In this document: piece by piece, positions 1 to 6,434 of the stretch
Numbering within the stretch: the first letter of the stretch is position 1
Layout: each line of letters opens with the position of its first letter
Assembly: GCA_031423755.1 (NCBI GenBank)
Contig: JANPGC010000183.1
Span: 1 to 7,465, forward strand
DNA length: 7,465 nt
Direction: 5' to 3'
Source: JANMEX01 sp031423755
GTDB taxonomy: Bacteria; Pseudomonadota; Alphaproteobacteria; Rhizobiales; Rhizobiaceae
Position numbers and translations under genes: made by a program
The notes under the pieces: generated by a model
Databases searched by the model: none
What the model was told of the DNA's origin: nothing
Seen by the model: the letters and a program-made list of their open reading frames with translations, nothing else

Positions 1-2
1 GT

Positions 3-539
3 CATGCAGGCTCCTCGATATGGCCGCACTTCAGCGCTTGGCTCGCCCTGCAAAATTCCCGACCGGATAACCCACTCGATACTTGGTCAAAGGAAGTCAT
101 CACTGCCGCCGCAACGAAGGTTGGCGGGCATGCCGTGTTCCCGTCCGACAGGCCCTACCTGCCCTTCCAGCAATGGGCGATGCAGGCCGAAGGGTTGCAG
201 CCGTCGCCGCTCGGCATGCTGGTCCATCCGGTCTATGGCCTGTGGCATGCGTATCGCGGGGCGATCGTTTTTGATGACGTTACGTTGAGTCATGGCGTTG
301 AGAAGTTGAGTCATCCTTGTGACACGTGCGTCGAAAAGCCTTGCCTAAGCGCCTGTCCGGTCAATGCTTTTTCGGAGGGCGGGTTTGCGGTCGCGGACTG
401 CCGGGACTACCTTGGCTCGACTGAGGGTCGCCACTGCCTGGACAATGGCTGCCGGGCGAGAGAGGCCTGTCCGGTCGGGCGGGAGTATGCCTATGTGCCT
501 GAGCAGATGCGTTTTCATATGCGCGCATTTGCAAAATAA
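3..539 (+). CDS. Dicluster 4Fe-4S ferredoxin-like protein, 5' end outside window
   Basis: The reading frame is open from the left edge (HAGSSIWPHFSAW...) to the TAA at 537-539, so the start lies before this window; the GTG at 135 is internal, because the residues before it look like normal protein. About 178 residues are visible. The C-terminal half holds two cysteine sets: C-x2-C-x4-C-x3-C-P (first codons at 318 and 327), and a later Cys followed by C-x4-C-x5-C-P. This is the arrangement expected for two 4Fe-4S clusters, resembling the ferredoxin half of epoxyqueuosine reductase (QueG)-type proteins. The N-terminal part seen here has a conserved-looking YLPFQQWAMQAE / HPVYGLWHAYRGA region of unknown function. 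The likely role is electron transfer in the cytoplasm; partner and substrate cannot be told. No membrane segment is seen. It ends 49 bp before the sigma gene on the same strand. Family assignment is fairly safe, function is not. Confidence 0.75.
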   Translation, partial: HAGSSIWPHFSAWLALQNSRPDNPLDTWSKEVITAAATKVGGHAVFPSDRPYLPFQQWAMQAEGLQPSPLGMLVHPVYGLWHAYRGAIVFDDVTLSHGVEKLSHPCDTCVEKPCLSACPVNAFSEGGFAVADCRDYLGSTEGRHCLDNGCRAREACPVGREYAYVPEQMRFHMRAFAK

Positions 540-575
540 ATTTCGCACCCCACCCAAGGATTGCCATCATCGCTT

Positions 576-581
576 CGTCTA
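576..581 (+). promoter_or_regulatory. Possible ECF-type -10 element (CGTCTA) before the sigma gene
   Basis: CGTCTA lies 7 bp before the ATG of the sigma gene. Many ECF sigma factors use a -10 element with a CGT core, and many autoregulate. If this is the -10, transcription would begin at about 588-589, on the start codon itself. No convincing AAC-containing -35 element is visible at the right distance (the nearest text is CACCCAAGGA at 551-560), so this is tentative. Confidence 0.2.
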
Positions 582-588
582 AGGTTGT

Positions 589-1143
589 ATGGACGCTGTG
601 AGCGGGGTTTCCTTTCTGGATGACCAGTCCCTGGTGCGCAAGGCGCAGCAGGGGGACCGCAGCGCTTTTGGCGAATTGTGTGAGCGGCATTACAGGCTGG
701 CGTTTCAGTGTGCCTGGCGGCGGGTGGGGAACCGGGCTGATGCCGAGGATGTGGCGCAGGACGCGTTGATCCGGATGGGGCAGGGGCTGAAGAATTTGCG
801 CGATGCGGCGCTTTTCCGTGGCTGGCTTTTGCGGATTGTCATCAATGCGGTGACGGATTTGCAGCGGCGTCGGATAGCCGAGCGTGTTGGTGTTGCCGCG
901 TTTGTGGCGGAAGGCGATACGGTCTGGTTTGAGGAAGACAGCCAGGACCGCGATGCAGGTCTGTGGCGGGCGGTGCGGCGGTTGCCGGAGAAACAGTGTG
1001 AGGCCGTGCTGCTTGTTTATGCCGATCAGATGAGCCACCGCGAGGCGGCAGAAGCGATGGGCTGTGCGGAGGCGACGGTTTCCTATCATGTTCACGAGGC
1101 GCGCAAGCGGCTCAAAACTTTACTCTCGGAGGACGCCCAATGA
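589..1143 (+). CDS. ECF-family RNA polymerase sigma factor (sigma-70 family)
   Basis: This 184-residue protein has the standard ECF layout. Region 2 spans about residues 15-96, with the core-binding stretch DAEDVAQDALIRM and the promoter-melting stretch FRGWLLRIVINAVTDLQRRR. A short acidic linker follows, then region 4 at about residues 124-178, with the helix-turn-helix SHREAAEAMGCAEATVSYHVHEARKRL that would read the -35 element. There is no region 1.1 or 3, and no C-terminal extension. It would direct core RNA polymerase to a small regulon in response to a signal. The ATG at 589 has only a weak AAGG (581-584) upstream; GTG at 598 is an alternative start. Its stop overlaps the next gene's start by 4 bp (ATGA), so the two are translationally coupled. 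The partner lacks a classical zinc anti-sigma motif, so the usual redox switch is not expected. Family is certain; the signal and target genes are unknown. Confidence 0.93.
   Translation: MDAVSGVSFLDDQSLVRKAQQGDRSAFGELCERHYRLAFQCAWRRVGNRADAEDVAQDALIRMGQGLKNLRDAALFRGWLLRIVINAVTDLQRRRIAERVGVAAFVAEGDTVWFEEDSQDRDAGLWRAVRRLPEKQCEAVLLVYADQMSHREAAEAMGCAEATVSYHVHEARKRLKTLLSEDAQ
1128..1133 (+). promoter_or_regulatory. Strong ribosome binding site for the vWA protein
   Basis: GGAGGA lies 6 bases before the ATG at 1140, inside the last codons of the sigma gene. It fixes the start of the vWA gene at the ATGA overlap rather than at the internal ATGs at 1335 and 1338. Confidence 0.75.
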
Positions 1144-3287
1144 GCGATCCCGATTTTGATCTTGACCGTCTTGCCAAGCGCGTCGTTCCTGAGCCGCGCG
1201 GCGAGGCTGCCATGCTTGCCCGCCGGGCGGCTATGGAGGCGTTTGACGAGACCTCGAAAAAATCCTCAACGGCAACCCAAGGAACGGCCGACCGCCCGCG
1301 TCTTATCCATATCGCAACACAGATATGGAGCCACATGATGAAAACGCGTTTCCTTTCAAGCACTGCCGTCGCCACACTGATGCTCGCGCCGATTGCCGGT
1401 ATTGCCGCTTGGCAGCTGATGCAACTGCGCGAGACTTCGCCGACGATTGTCGGGCAGACGGAAGTCAAACAGGATGCCAGCAAGGATGCACTTGCGGGCA
1501 ACAAGATCGCCACTGCCGACAAGAAGGCTGCAACACCTGCCGCGTCACCGGCCAAGCCTGTGGAACTTGCCAAAGAGCGTGTGGACCTGCTTGCGGCGGG
1601 CAAGGCAAAGACTGAAGCGGATGCCTTGGTCCGCAGCGAAGGCGAGGAGCAGTTTGCGCCCGCCGTTGATGGCGGCGCGGCCATCGTGTCGCAGGACACG
1701 CTGACCGATGCGCCCGCTGGCGTCGAAGTGCGGCGCAAGCAGGTTGCCGAGCCGATGCTGGCTCAAGGCCGTCAGACGCAGAACGAGGCCACCGGGCTGA
1801 TGGCGCCGGATTCGGTGATCGCTCCCCTGCCGATGCCAGAGCCTTCGATGGTTGACGAAGTGAACCGTGACAAGTTTCCGGAATTCAAATCAAACAGCGT
1901 CGTGGCTGTGGCCGAACAGCCGGTATCAACCTTCTCGGTCGATGTTGACACATCCGGCTATTCCTCGCTGCGGCGGGCGCTCAATCAGGGTGTTCTGCCG
2001 GACCGGGAGTCGGTTCGGATAGAGGAGATGGTCAATTATTTCCCCTATTCCTATGCCGGCCCGGAAAGGGCTGAAGATGCGTTCAAAGCCAACGTGACTG
2101 TGACGCCGACGCCGTGGAACCCGAACACCAAGCTTTTGCACATCGGTATCAAGGGCTATGATCTGCCGGTGGTCGAGCAGAAGCCCGCAAACCTTGTGTT
2201 TCTGCTTGATGTTTCAGGCTCAATGGACGAGCCGGACAAGCTGCCGCTGCTGAAATCCTCTTTCCGGCTGCTGGTCAACAAGTTGAAGCCGACCGACACG
2301 GTTTCGATTGTCACCTATGCCGGCGATGCGGGCATTGTGCTGGAGCCGACCAAGGTTTCGGAGAAGGCGAAAATCCTCAACGCGATTGACACGTTGCAAC
2401 CGGGCGGTTCTACCGCAGGCGAGGCGGGGATCAATGCGGCTTACGCCCTGGCACAGCAGGCCTTCGTCAAGGACGGCGTCAACCGGATCATGCTGGCGAC
2501 GGATGGCGACTTCAACGTCGGAGCAGCCTCGGAAGAGGATCTGAAAAAGCTGGTCGAGGAAAAGCGCAAGACGGGCGTGTTTCTATCGATCCTCGGTTTT
2601 GGTCAGGGTAACTATCAGGACGTCCTGATGCAGACGCTTGCGCAGAATGGCAATGGCATTGCGGCCTACATCGATACGTTGTCGGAAGCCGAGAAGGTGC
2701 TGGTGCAGGAAGCGACCGCGTCGCTGTTTACGATTGCCAAGGATGTGAAAATCCAGATCGAGTTCAATCCCGCGCGTGTTTCAGAGTATCGTCTCATCGG
2801 ATATGAAACCCGACACCTCAACAATGAGGATTTCAACAATGACCGTGTGGACGCGGGCGATATCGGGTCCGGCCACACGGTGACGGCGATCTATGAAATG
2901 ACGCCGAAGGGTGCGCCGGGGCAGACCAATGATCCGCTGCGCTACAAGACGGGCAACGAGCCGGATACCTATACGACTTCGACCGGCGAATATGCGTTCG
3001 TGAAAATCCGCTACAAGCTGCCGACGGAGGCTACCAGCCGTCTTGTCACACAGCCGGTGACGGACCAGAATGCGGTCGCTGATATTGCCCAAGCGCCGGA
3101 AGATGTCCGCTTCGGCATTGCGGTCTCGGCGTTCGGCCAAAAGCTGCGGGATGAGGATGCGACGGCCAACTATCCGGTGGCCGAAATAGAGAAGCTCGCG
3201 GCTTCGGCCAAGGGAACGGATGCATTCGGCTATCGCGGCGAGTTCATGAAACTGGTGAGATTGGCGCAGGGGCTCATGCCGAACTGA
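1140..3287 (+). CDS. YfbK-like von Willebrand A domain membrane protein, candidate anti-sigma partner
   Basis: This 715-residue protein contains no cysteine. Residues 1-70 are charged and probably cytoplasmic. Residues about 71-94 form one hydrophobic span after a Met-Met-Lys-Thr-Arg stretch. Residues 95-235 are a low-complexity Ala/Lys/Pro/Glu linker. Residues ~238-345 match the YfbK N-terminal vWF_A region, with STFSVDVDTSGYSSLRRALN and RIEEMVNYFPY. The vWA domain (~350-520) has a complete metal-ion-dependent adhesion site: DVSGS with D357, S359 and S361, T425 in GGSTAGEAG, and D455 in ATDGD. The rest resembles the DUF3520 C-terminal domain of YfbK. The vWA part would therefore sit in the periplasm and bind a protein ligand through a divalent metal. 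Coupling to the sigma gene and the single-span topology suggest that the N-terminus restrains the sigma factor, but it has no HxxxCxxC zinc motif and this role is inferred. The family is secure, the anti-sigma role is not. Confidence 0.9.
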   Translation: MSDPDFDLDRLAKRVVPEPRGEAAMLARRAAMEAFDETSKKSSTATQGTADRPRLIHIATQIWSHMMKTRFLSSTAVATLMLAPIAGIAAWQLMQLRETSPTIVGQTEVKQDASKDALAGNKIATADKKAATPAASPAKPVELAKERVDLLAAGKAKTEADALVRSEGEEQFAPAVDGGAAIVSQDTLTDAPAGVEVRRKQVAEPMLAQGRQTQNEATGLMAPDSVIAPLPMPEPSMVDEVNRDKFPEFKSNSVVAVAEQPVSTFSVDVDTSGYSSLRRALNQGVLPDRESVRIEEMVNYFPYSYAGPERAEDAFKANVTVTPTPWNPNTKLLHIGIKGYDLPVVEQKPANLVFLLDVSGSMDEPDKLPLLKSSFRLLVNKLKPTDTVSIVTYAGDAGIVLEPTKVSEKAKILNAIDTLQPGGSTAGEAGINAAYALAQQAFVKDGVNRIMLATDGDFNVGAASEEDLKKLVEEKRKTGVFLSILGFGQGNYQDVLMQTLAQNGNGIAAYIDTLSEAEKVLVQEATASLFTIAKDVKIQIEFNPARVSEYRLIGYETRHLNNEDFNNDRVDAGDIGSGHTVTAIYEMTPKGAPGQTNDPLRYKTGNEPDTYTTSTGEYAFVKIRYKLPTEATSRLVTQPVTDQNAVADIAQAPEDVRFGIAVSAFGQKLRDEDATANYPVAEIEKLAASAKGTDAFGYRGEFMKLVRLAQGLMPN

Positions 3288-3309
3288 ACCAATGTCGCTC
3301 ACAACGATT

Positions 3310-3333
3310 GGCCGCCTTTCGGGGCGGCCTTTT
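3310..3333 (+). terminator. Rho-independent terminator between convergent genes
   Basis: A perfect 7-bp GC-rich stem, GGCCGCC (3310-3316) pairing with GGCGGCC (3323-3329), has a 6-base loop TTTCGG and is followed by TTTT (3330-3333). It lies 22 bp after the stop of the vWA gene, so it would end the sigma/vWA transcript. The stop codon of the convergent LysR gene (3333-3335) touches its distal edge. In the minus direction the stem is followed by AATCGTTG, so termination of LysR there would be weaker. Confidence 0.85.
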
Positions 3334-4229
3334 CATTGTTCCCGGTAGCGCAGCGCATCCACGACGAGCCGGAACGCCGGGGACGTCTGTCTGCGCGTCG
3401 GGAAATAGAGATGATAGCCGGAAAAAGGCGGGCACCATGGCTGAAGCACCCGCACCAGCCTGCCGGAAATGATGTGGCCGCGCACAAGGTCGTCCGGAAC
3501 GAAAGCAATGCCATTGCCGGATACGGCGGCCTCGACAATCAACGCAGACGAACTCATGACCACCTGACCTTCGACCCGAACCGAAAATTCACGGCTGTCT
3601 TCAGTAAATTCCCAGGCATAAAGCCCGCCAAGAGTGGGCAGGCGCATGTTGATGCAATTGTGGGCGGTGAGATTGGCAGGTTTTTCGGGAATTCCGTGCT
3701 TTGCAAAATATGCGGGCGAGGCGACAGCTGCCATGCTCAGGTCCGGCCCGACCTTCACGGCGATCATGTCCTGTGCCACCCGTTCGCCCAGCCGGATGCC
3801 CGCATCAAAGCGGCCTTCAACGATGTTGACGAGTGCTTGATCAACGGTCACTTCAAGATGGATATCCGGATAGTCGCGCAACACCGGGGCCAGTTTTGGC
3901 CACAAGATGCTCGTGGCCGCATGTTCGCCTGCGGTGATGCGGATGGTTCCGGCGGGTCGTTCGCGCATGGCGGACACAGCGGCAAGCTCGGCATCAATTT
4001 CTTCAAAGTGCGGGCCAATGGAGTGAATCAGCCGCTCGCCGGCCTCGGTCGGGGCGACGGAACGGGTGGTTCGTGTCAAAAGCCGGACGCCGAGCCTTTC
4101 TTCCAATGCACGAATGGTCTGACTGAGTGCAGACTGCGAAACACCAAGGAGCGACGCTGCCCGGGTGAAACTCTGCTCCCGCGCGACTGTGAACAGGATG
4201 AAGAGGTCATTGTAGTTTTTCTGTGCCAT
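3333..4229 (-). CDS. LysR-family transcriptional regulator
   Basis: This 298-residue protein has the usual LysR length and layout. The winged helix-turn-helix at about residues 6-65 contains FTRAASLLGVSQSALSQTIR and the following ALEERLGVRLLTRTTRSVAPTEAG. A linker helix comes next, then the effector-binding domain at about 92-296 (GTIRITAG..., DAGIRLGE..., GNGIAFVPDDLV...). The sequence resembles the group that often sits beside oxidoreductase genes. It would act as a cytoplasmic tetramer that binds T-N11-A sites and responds to a small molecule. It is divergent from the aldo/keto reductase at 4374 across 144 bp, the classic arrangement for a LysR regulator and its target. The ATG at 4227-4229 has no strong Shine-Dalgarno; an inverted repeat starts 3 bp upstream, which would suit autorepression. 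The effector is not known. Confidence 0.93.
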   Translation of the reverse strand: MAQKNYNDLFILFTVAREQSFTRAASLLGVSQSALSQTIRALEERLGVRLLTRTTRSVAPTEAGERLIHSIGPHFEEIDAELAAVSAMRERPAGTIRITAGEHAATSILWPKLAPVLRDYPDIHLEVTVDQALVNIVEGRFDAGIRLGERVAQDMIAVKVGPDLSMAAVASPAYFAKHGIPEKPANLTAHNCINMRLPTLGGLYAWEFTEDSREFSVRVEGQVVMSSSALIVEAAVSGNGIAFVPDDLVRGHIISGRLVRVLQPWCPPFSGYHLYFPTRRQTSPAFRLVVDALRYREQ

Positions 4230-4231
4230 TC

Positions 4232-4246
4232 ATTAGCCAGTCTAAT
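4232..4246. promoter_or_regulatory. Candidate LysR binding site, ATTAG-N5-CTAAT
   Basis: ATTAG (4232-4236) and CTAAT (4242-4246) form a perfect 5-bp inverted repeat around CCAGT. T4233 and A4245 fit the T-N11-A signature of LysR-type recognition sites. It lies just upstream of the LysR start codon, so bound protein would cover the LysR translation-start region and could repress it while acting on the divergent gene. Confidence 0.5.
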
Positions 4247-4250
4247 AACC

Positions 4251-4265
4251 GCATACGTATTATGC
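4251..4265. promoter_or_regulatory. Second inverted repeat in the divergent region, GCATA-N5-TATGC
   Basis: GCATA (4251-4255) and TATGC (4261-4265) are perfect arms around CGTAT, and the inner ATACGTAT (4253-4260) is itself a perfect 8-bp palindrome. The centre (4258) is 19 bp from the centre of the first repeat (4239), close to two helical turns. It does not show T-N11-A, so it could be an activation-type half of a LysR operator, or unrelated. It also overlaps a minus-strand -10-like CATAAT (4259-4264) for LysR. Confidence 0.35.
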
Positions 4266-4320
4266 CATCTTATCCACTTGATGCGGCGCTGCTACAAGAA
4301 TTTGACGGAGCGTGAGAGTT

Positions 4321-4343
4321 GCTGCCTGCCAGGTGGTGGCAGC
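4321..4343 (+). other. Leader hairpin before the first aldo/keto reductase
   Basis: GCTGCC (4321-4326) can pair with GGCAGC (4338-4343) around an 11-base loop. No T run follows, so it does not look like an intrinsic terminator. It ends 18 bp before the ribosome binding site AGGAG (4362-4366). It may be a minor RNA structure or chance in GC-rich DNA. Confidence 0.25.
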
Positions 4344-4361
4344 TTGACGTGTGAATTTTCC

Positions 4362-4366
4362 AGGAG
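4362..4366 (+). promoter_or_regulatory. Ribosome binding site of first aldo/keto reductase
   Basis: AGGAG is 7 bases before the ATG at 4374. It decides the start: the same frame is open far upstream, antisense to the LysR gene, but that part is not coding. Confidence 0.75.
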
Positions 4367-4373
4367 AGCAAAG

Positions 4374-5363
4374 ATGGACGTGCGCACAATCGGCAGCCTC
4401 AAAGTGTCGGCAATCGGGCTGGGCTGCATGGGCATGAGTTCGGCCTATGGTCCGGCGGCTGACAAGGATGAAATGATCGCGCTGATACGCGCGGCGTTTG
4501 ATCACGGTGTGACGTTTTTCGACACGGCTGAAGCCTATGGTCCGTTCGCCAACGAGGCACTGGTCGGCGAAGCGCTGGCTCCGATCCGCAGCAAGGTCGT
4601 CATCGCCACCAAATTCGGTTTCGATATTGATCCCGATACTGGCGCGCGTCTCGGCGGAACGAACAGCAGGCCAGACCACATCCGGCAGGTGGCGGAGGCT
4701 TCGCTGAAGCGGCTGAAGACCGATGTGATTGACCTGTTTTACCAGCACCGGGTGGATCCTGCCGTGCCGATCGAAGAGGTGGCTGGAACGCTCAAGGCAT
4801 TGATCAGCGACGGAAAGATCAGGCATTACGGCCTCTCGGAAGCAGGGGCGGATACGATACGGCGCGCGCATGCGGTCCATCCCGTGACCGCAGTCCAGAG
4901 TGAATACTCGCTGTTCTACCGGGGCGCGGAAATGGAGATCATTCCGGTGCTCGAAGAACTCGGCATCGGCTTTGTGCCCTTCAGCCCGCTGGGCGCGGGA
5001 TTTTTGACGGGCAAGATTGACGAGACAACAGAGTTCGACAAGACGGACTTCCGCAATCTTGTGCCGCGTTTCTCGCCTGAGGCGCGCAAGGCGAACATGG
5101 CGCTGGTGGAGGTGATCAAGGGCGTTGCCGAGCGCAAGGGCGCGACGCCGGCGCAGGTGGCGTTGGCATGGCTGCTGGCGCAGAAGCCGTGGATTGTCCC
5201 CATTCCGGGGACGACGAAACTGCCGCGGCTTGCGGAAAATCTCGGCGCGGTGTCGGTCACGCTGAATGCCGTGGACCTTGGCGAGATTGAGGCGATGGCC
5301 GGGCGGATCGAGCTTCAGGGCGCGCGTCTGCCGGAAGCCGCATTGAAGATGACGGGGCTTTAA
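4374..5363 (+). CDS. Aldo/keto reductase (first paralogue)
   Basis: This 329-residue cytoplasmic protein should be an NADPH-dependent reductase of carbonyls with a (beta/alpha)8 barrel. The catalytic tetrad is complete: D50 and Y55 in FFDTAEAYGP, K80 in VVIATKFG, and H125 in LFYQHRVDP. The N-terminal IGLGCMGMS and the C-terminal PWIVPIPGTTKLPRLAENL, which forms the nicotinamide cofactor phosphate-binding end, are also typical. The sequence style is that of AKR13-like bacterial enzymes (the YakC-like group), often annotated as acting on aldehydes, methylglyoxal or quinones, but the substrate cannot be read from the sequence. It is divergent from the LysR gene, its likely regulator, and lies 107 bp before the transporter gene. 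By eye about two thirds of its residues match the second reductase at 6435; it carries about four extra residues near residue 24. The start at 4374 is chosen by a good ribosome site. Confidence 0.93.
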   Translation: MDVRTIGSLKVSAIGLGCMGMSSAYGPAADKDEMIALIRAAFDHGVTFFDTAEAYGPFANEALVGEALAPIRSKVVIATKFGFDIDPDTGARLGGTNSRPDHIRQVAEASLKRLKTDVIDLFYQHRVDPAVPIEEVAGTLKALISDGKIRHYGLSEAGADTIRRAHAVHPVTAVQSEYSLFYRGAEMEIIPVLEELGIGFVPFSPLGAGFLTGKIDETTEFDKTDFRNLVPRFSPEARKANMALVEVIKGVAERKGATPAQVALAWLLAQKPWIVPIPGTTKLPRLAENLGAVSVTLNAVDLGEIEAMAGRIELQGARLPEAALKMTGL

Positions 5364-5434
5364 GCGAGGCCGGACATTTGCAAACATGCGTTCCTTGCAG
5401 GGCGAAGGGCGTACTGGCCGGATTGGTCAGTGTG

Positions 5435-5447
5435 GCGACGGTGTCGC
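5435..5447 (+). other. Small inverted repeat before the transporter gene
   Basis: GCGAC (5435-5439) and GTCGC (5443-5447) are perfect arms around GGT, in the 107-bp gap between the first reductase and the transporter. There is no T run, so it is not a good terminator. It could mark a local operator or be chance. Nothing else convincing, such as a clear promoter, was found in this gap. Confidence 0.2.
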
Positions 5448-5470
5448 AAGGCGCAAGGTGGAACGAAACC

Positions 5471-6409
5471 ATGACAGATATTGCAGCTTCCTTGCGGGTT
5501 GAGGAAACGTTCCGTCCTCTGCGCGGCGTGCTTTTGGTGTTGGCGGCTGTGTTCATCTTCGCCTGCATGGATTCGACCACCAAGCATCTGGCGACGCTTT
5601 GGAATGTGCCGCTGGTGGTGGCGGTTCGCTACATTGGCAATCTGATTGTGCTCACAGCCGTCTACGCGCCGCGGCATGGCGCGGCGATTTACAAGACCAA
5701 CCGCACGGGATTGGTGACGCTGAGGGCGCTGTGTCTTGCCGCCGCTTCGCTGTTTGCCGGTCTGGCGCTGACGCGCATGCCGGTGGCCGAAACCATTTCG
5801 ATCATATTCCTGGCTCCGTTCGTGGTGATGATCCTTGCCATTCCGCTGCTTGGCGAAAAAGTGACTGGCGCTGGCTGGATCGCGGCGATTGCCGGATTTT
5901 GCGGCGTGTTGCTGGTTGTCCGTCCGGGCAGCGGACTGGACGGGCTGGGCGTCTTGTTTGCGCTTGGCTGCGCCACTGTGACGGTCGGCTACTATCTGCT
6001 GTCGCGTCTCTTGGCAAAGACCGAGAGCACGATGGCGATGCTGTTTCATACGGCTCTGATTGGCACTGTTCTATTCTGCGCCTATCTGCCGTGGTCGTTT
6101 TACGGGCCGATGCCGGATGCGGTTGATCTTGCGCTGTTCATTGCCATCGGGGTGATGGCGGCGCTCGGCCATTTCCTGTTTACTGCGGCCTTCCGGCAGG
6201 CTCCGGCGTCCTTCCTTGCGCCGGTCAACTACTTCCACCTGTTGTGGGCGGCGCTGCTGGGCTGGCTGGTATTCGATCATGTGCCGACAAAGCTCAGCAT
6301 CGCTGGCATGGTTTTGATCGGCATCTCAGGAGCGGCGACGGCGATATTGTCGAGCCGGAAGACCAACACGAACGCCGCGCCTGTTGAAGCCGACGCGTCG
6401 GAAGTTTGA
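5471..6409 (+). CDS. EamA/DMT-family transporter
   Basis: This 312-residue inner-membrane protein has ten predicted hydrophobic spans, arranged as two EamA repeats: roughly residues 18-150 and 160-293. Spans are near 19-41, 47-66, 81-103, 107-127, 133-151, 158-182, 187-210, 217-240, 247-271 and 275-294. Family features include the first-repeat end LLGEKVTGAGWIAAIAGFCG with VVRPG after it. The tail after residue 295 is polar. Members of the drug/metabolite transporter superfamily export small metabolites or drugs; the substrate here is unknown. The start at ATG 5471 follows AAGGTGGA (5455-5462) by 8 bases. A TTG at 5378 in the same frame would add 31 non-hydrophobic, cysteine-containing residues and has no ribosome site, so it was not chosen. 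The next reductase starts 25 bp after its stop, suggesting one transcript, and implying that the transported compound and the reductase substrate are linked. Confidence 0.92.
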   Translation: MTDIAASLRVEETFRPLRGVLLVLAAVFIFACMDSTTKHLATLWNVPLVVAVRYIGNLIVLTAVYAPRHGAAIYKTNRTGLVTLRALCLAAASLFAGLALTRMPVAETISIIFLAPFVVMILAIPLLGEKVTGAGWIAAIAGFCGVLLVVRPGSGLDGLGVLFALGCATVTVGYYLLSRLLAKTESTMAMLFHTALIGTVLFCAYLPWSFYGPMPDAVDLALFIAIGVMAALGHFLFTAAFRQAPASFLAPVNYFHLLWAALLGWLVFDHVPTKLSIAGMVLIGISGAATAILSSRKTNTNAAPVEADASEV

Positions 6410-6434
6410 AGCAAACAACGGAAAGGAACGCATC

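Noticed and set aside
361..1095. 244-codon minus-strand open frame across the ferredoxin end and sigma gene
   Set aside because: It spans two real plus-strand genes and the gap between them, and its translation is Pro/His/Arg-rich with no domain.
3336..4373. Long open frame antisense to LysR that runs in frame into the first aldo/keto reductase
   Set aside because: It is a mirror of the LysR coding frame. The translation is low in hydrophobic order and rich in Arg/Gly/His, and shows no domain, whereas the LysR protein on the other strand is complete and typical. A good ribosome site marks the real start at 4374.
4260..5387. 375-codon minus-strand open frame opposite the first aldo/keto reductase
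   Set aside because: Arg/His/Gln-rich translation without recognisable motifs; it is a GC-bias shadow of the plus-strand gene.
5360..6049. 229-codon minus-strand open frame opposite the transporter
   Set aside because: Gln/Arg/His-rich shadow of the membrane protein gene; no ribosome site or family features.
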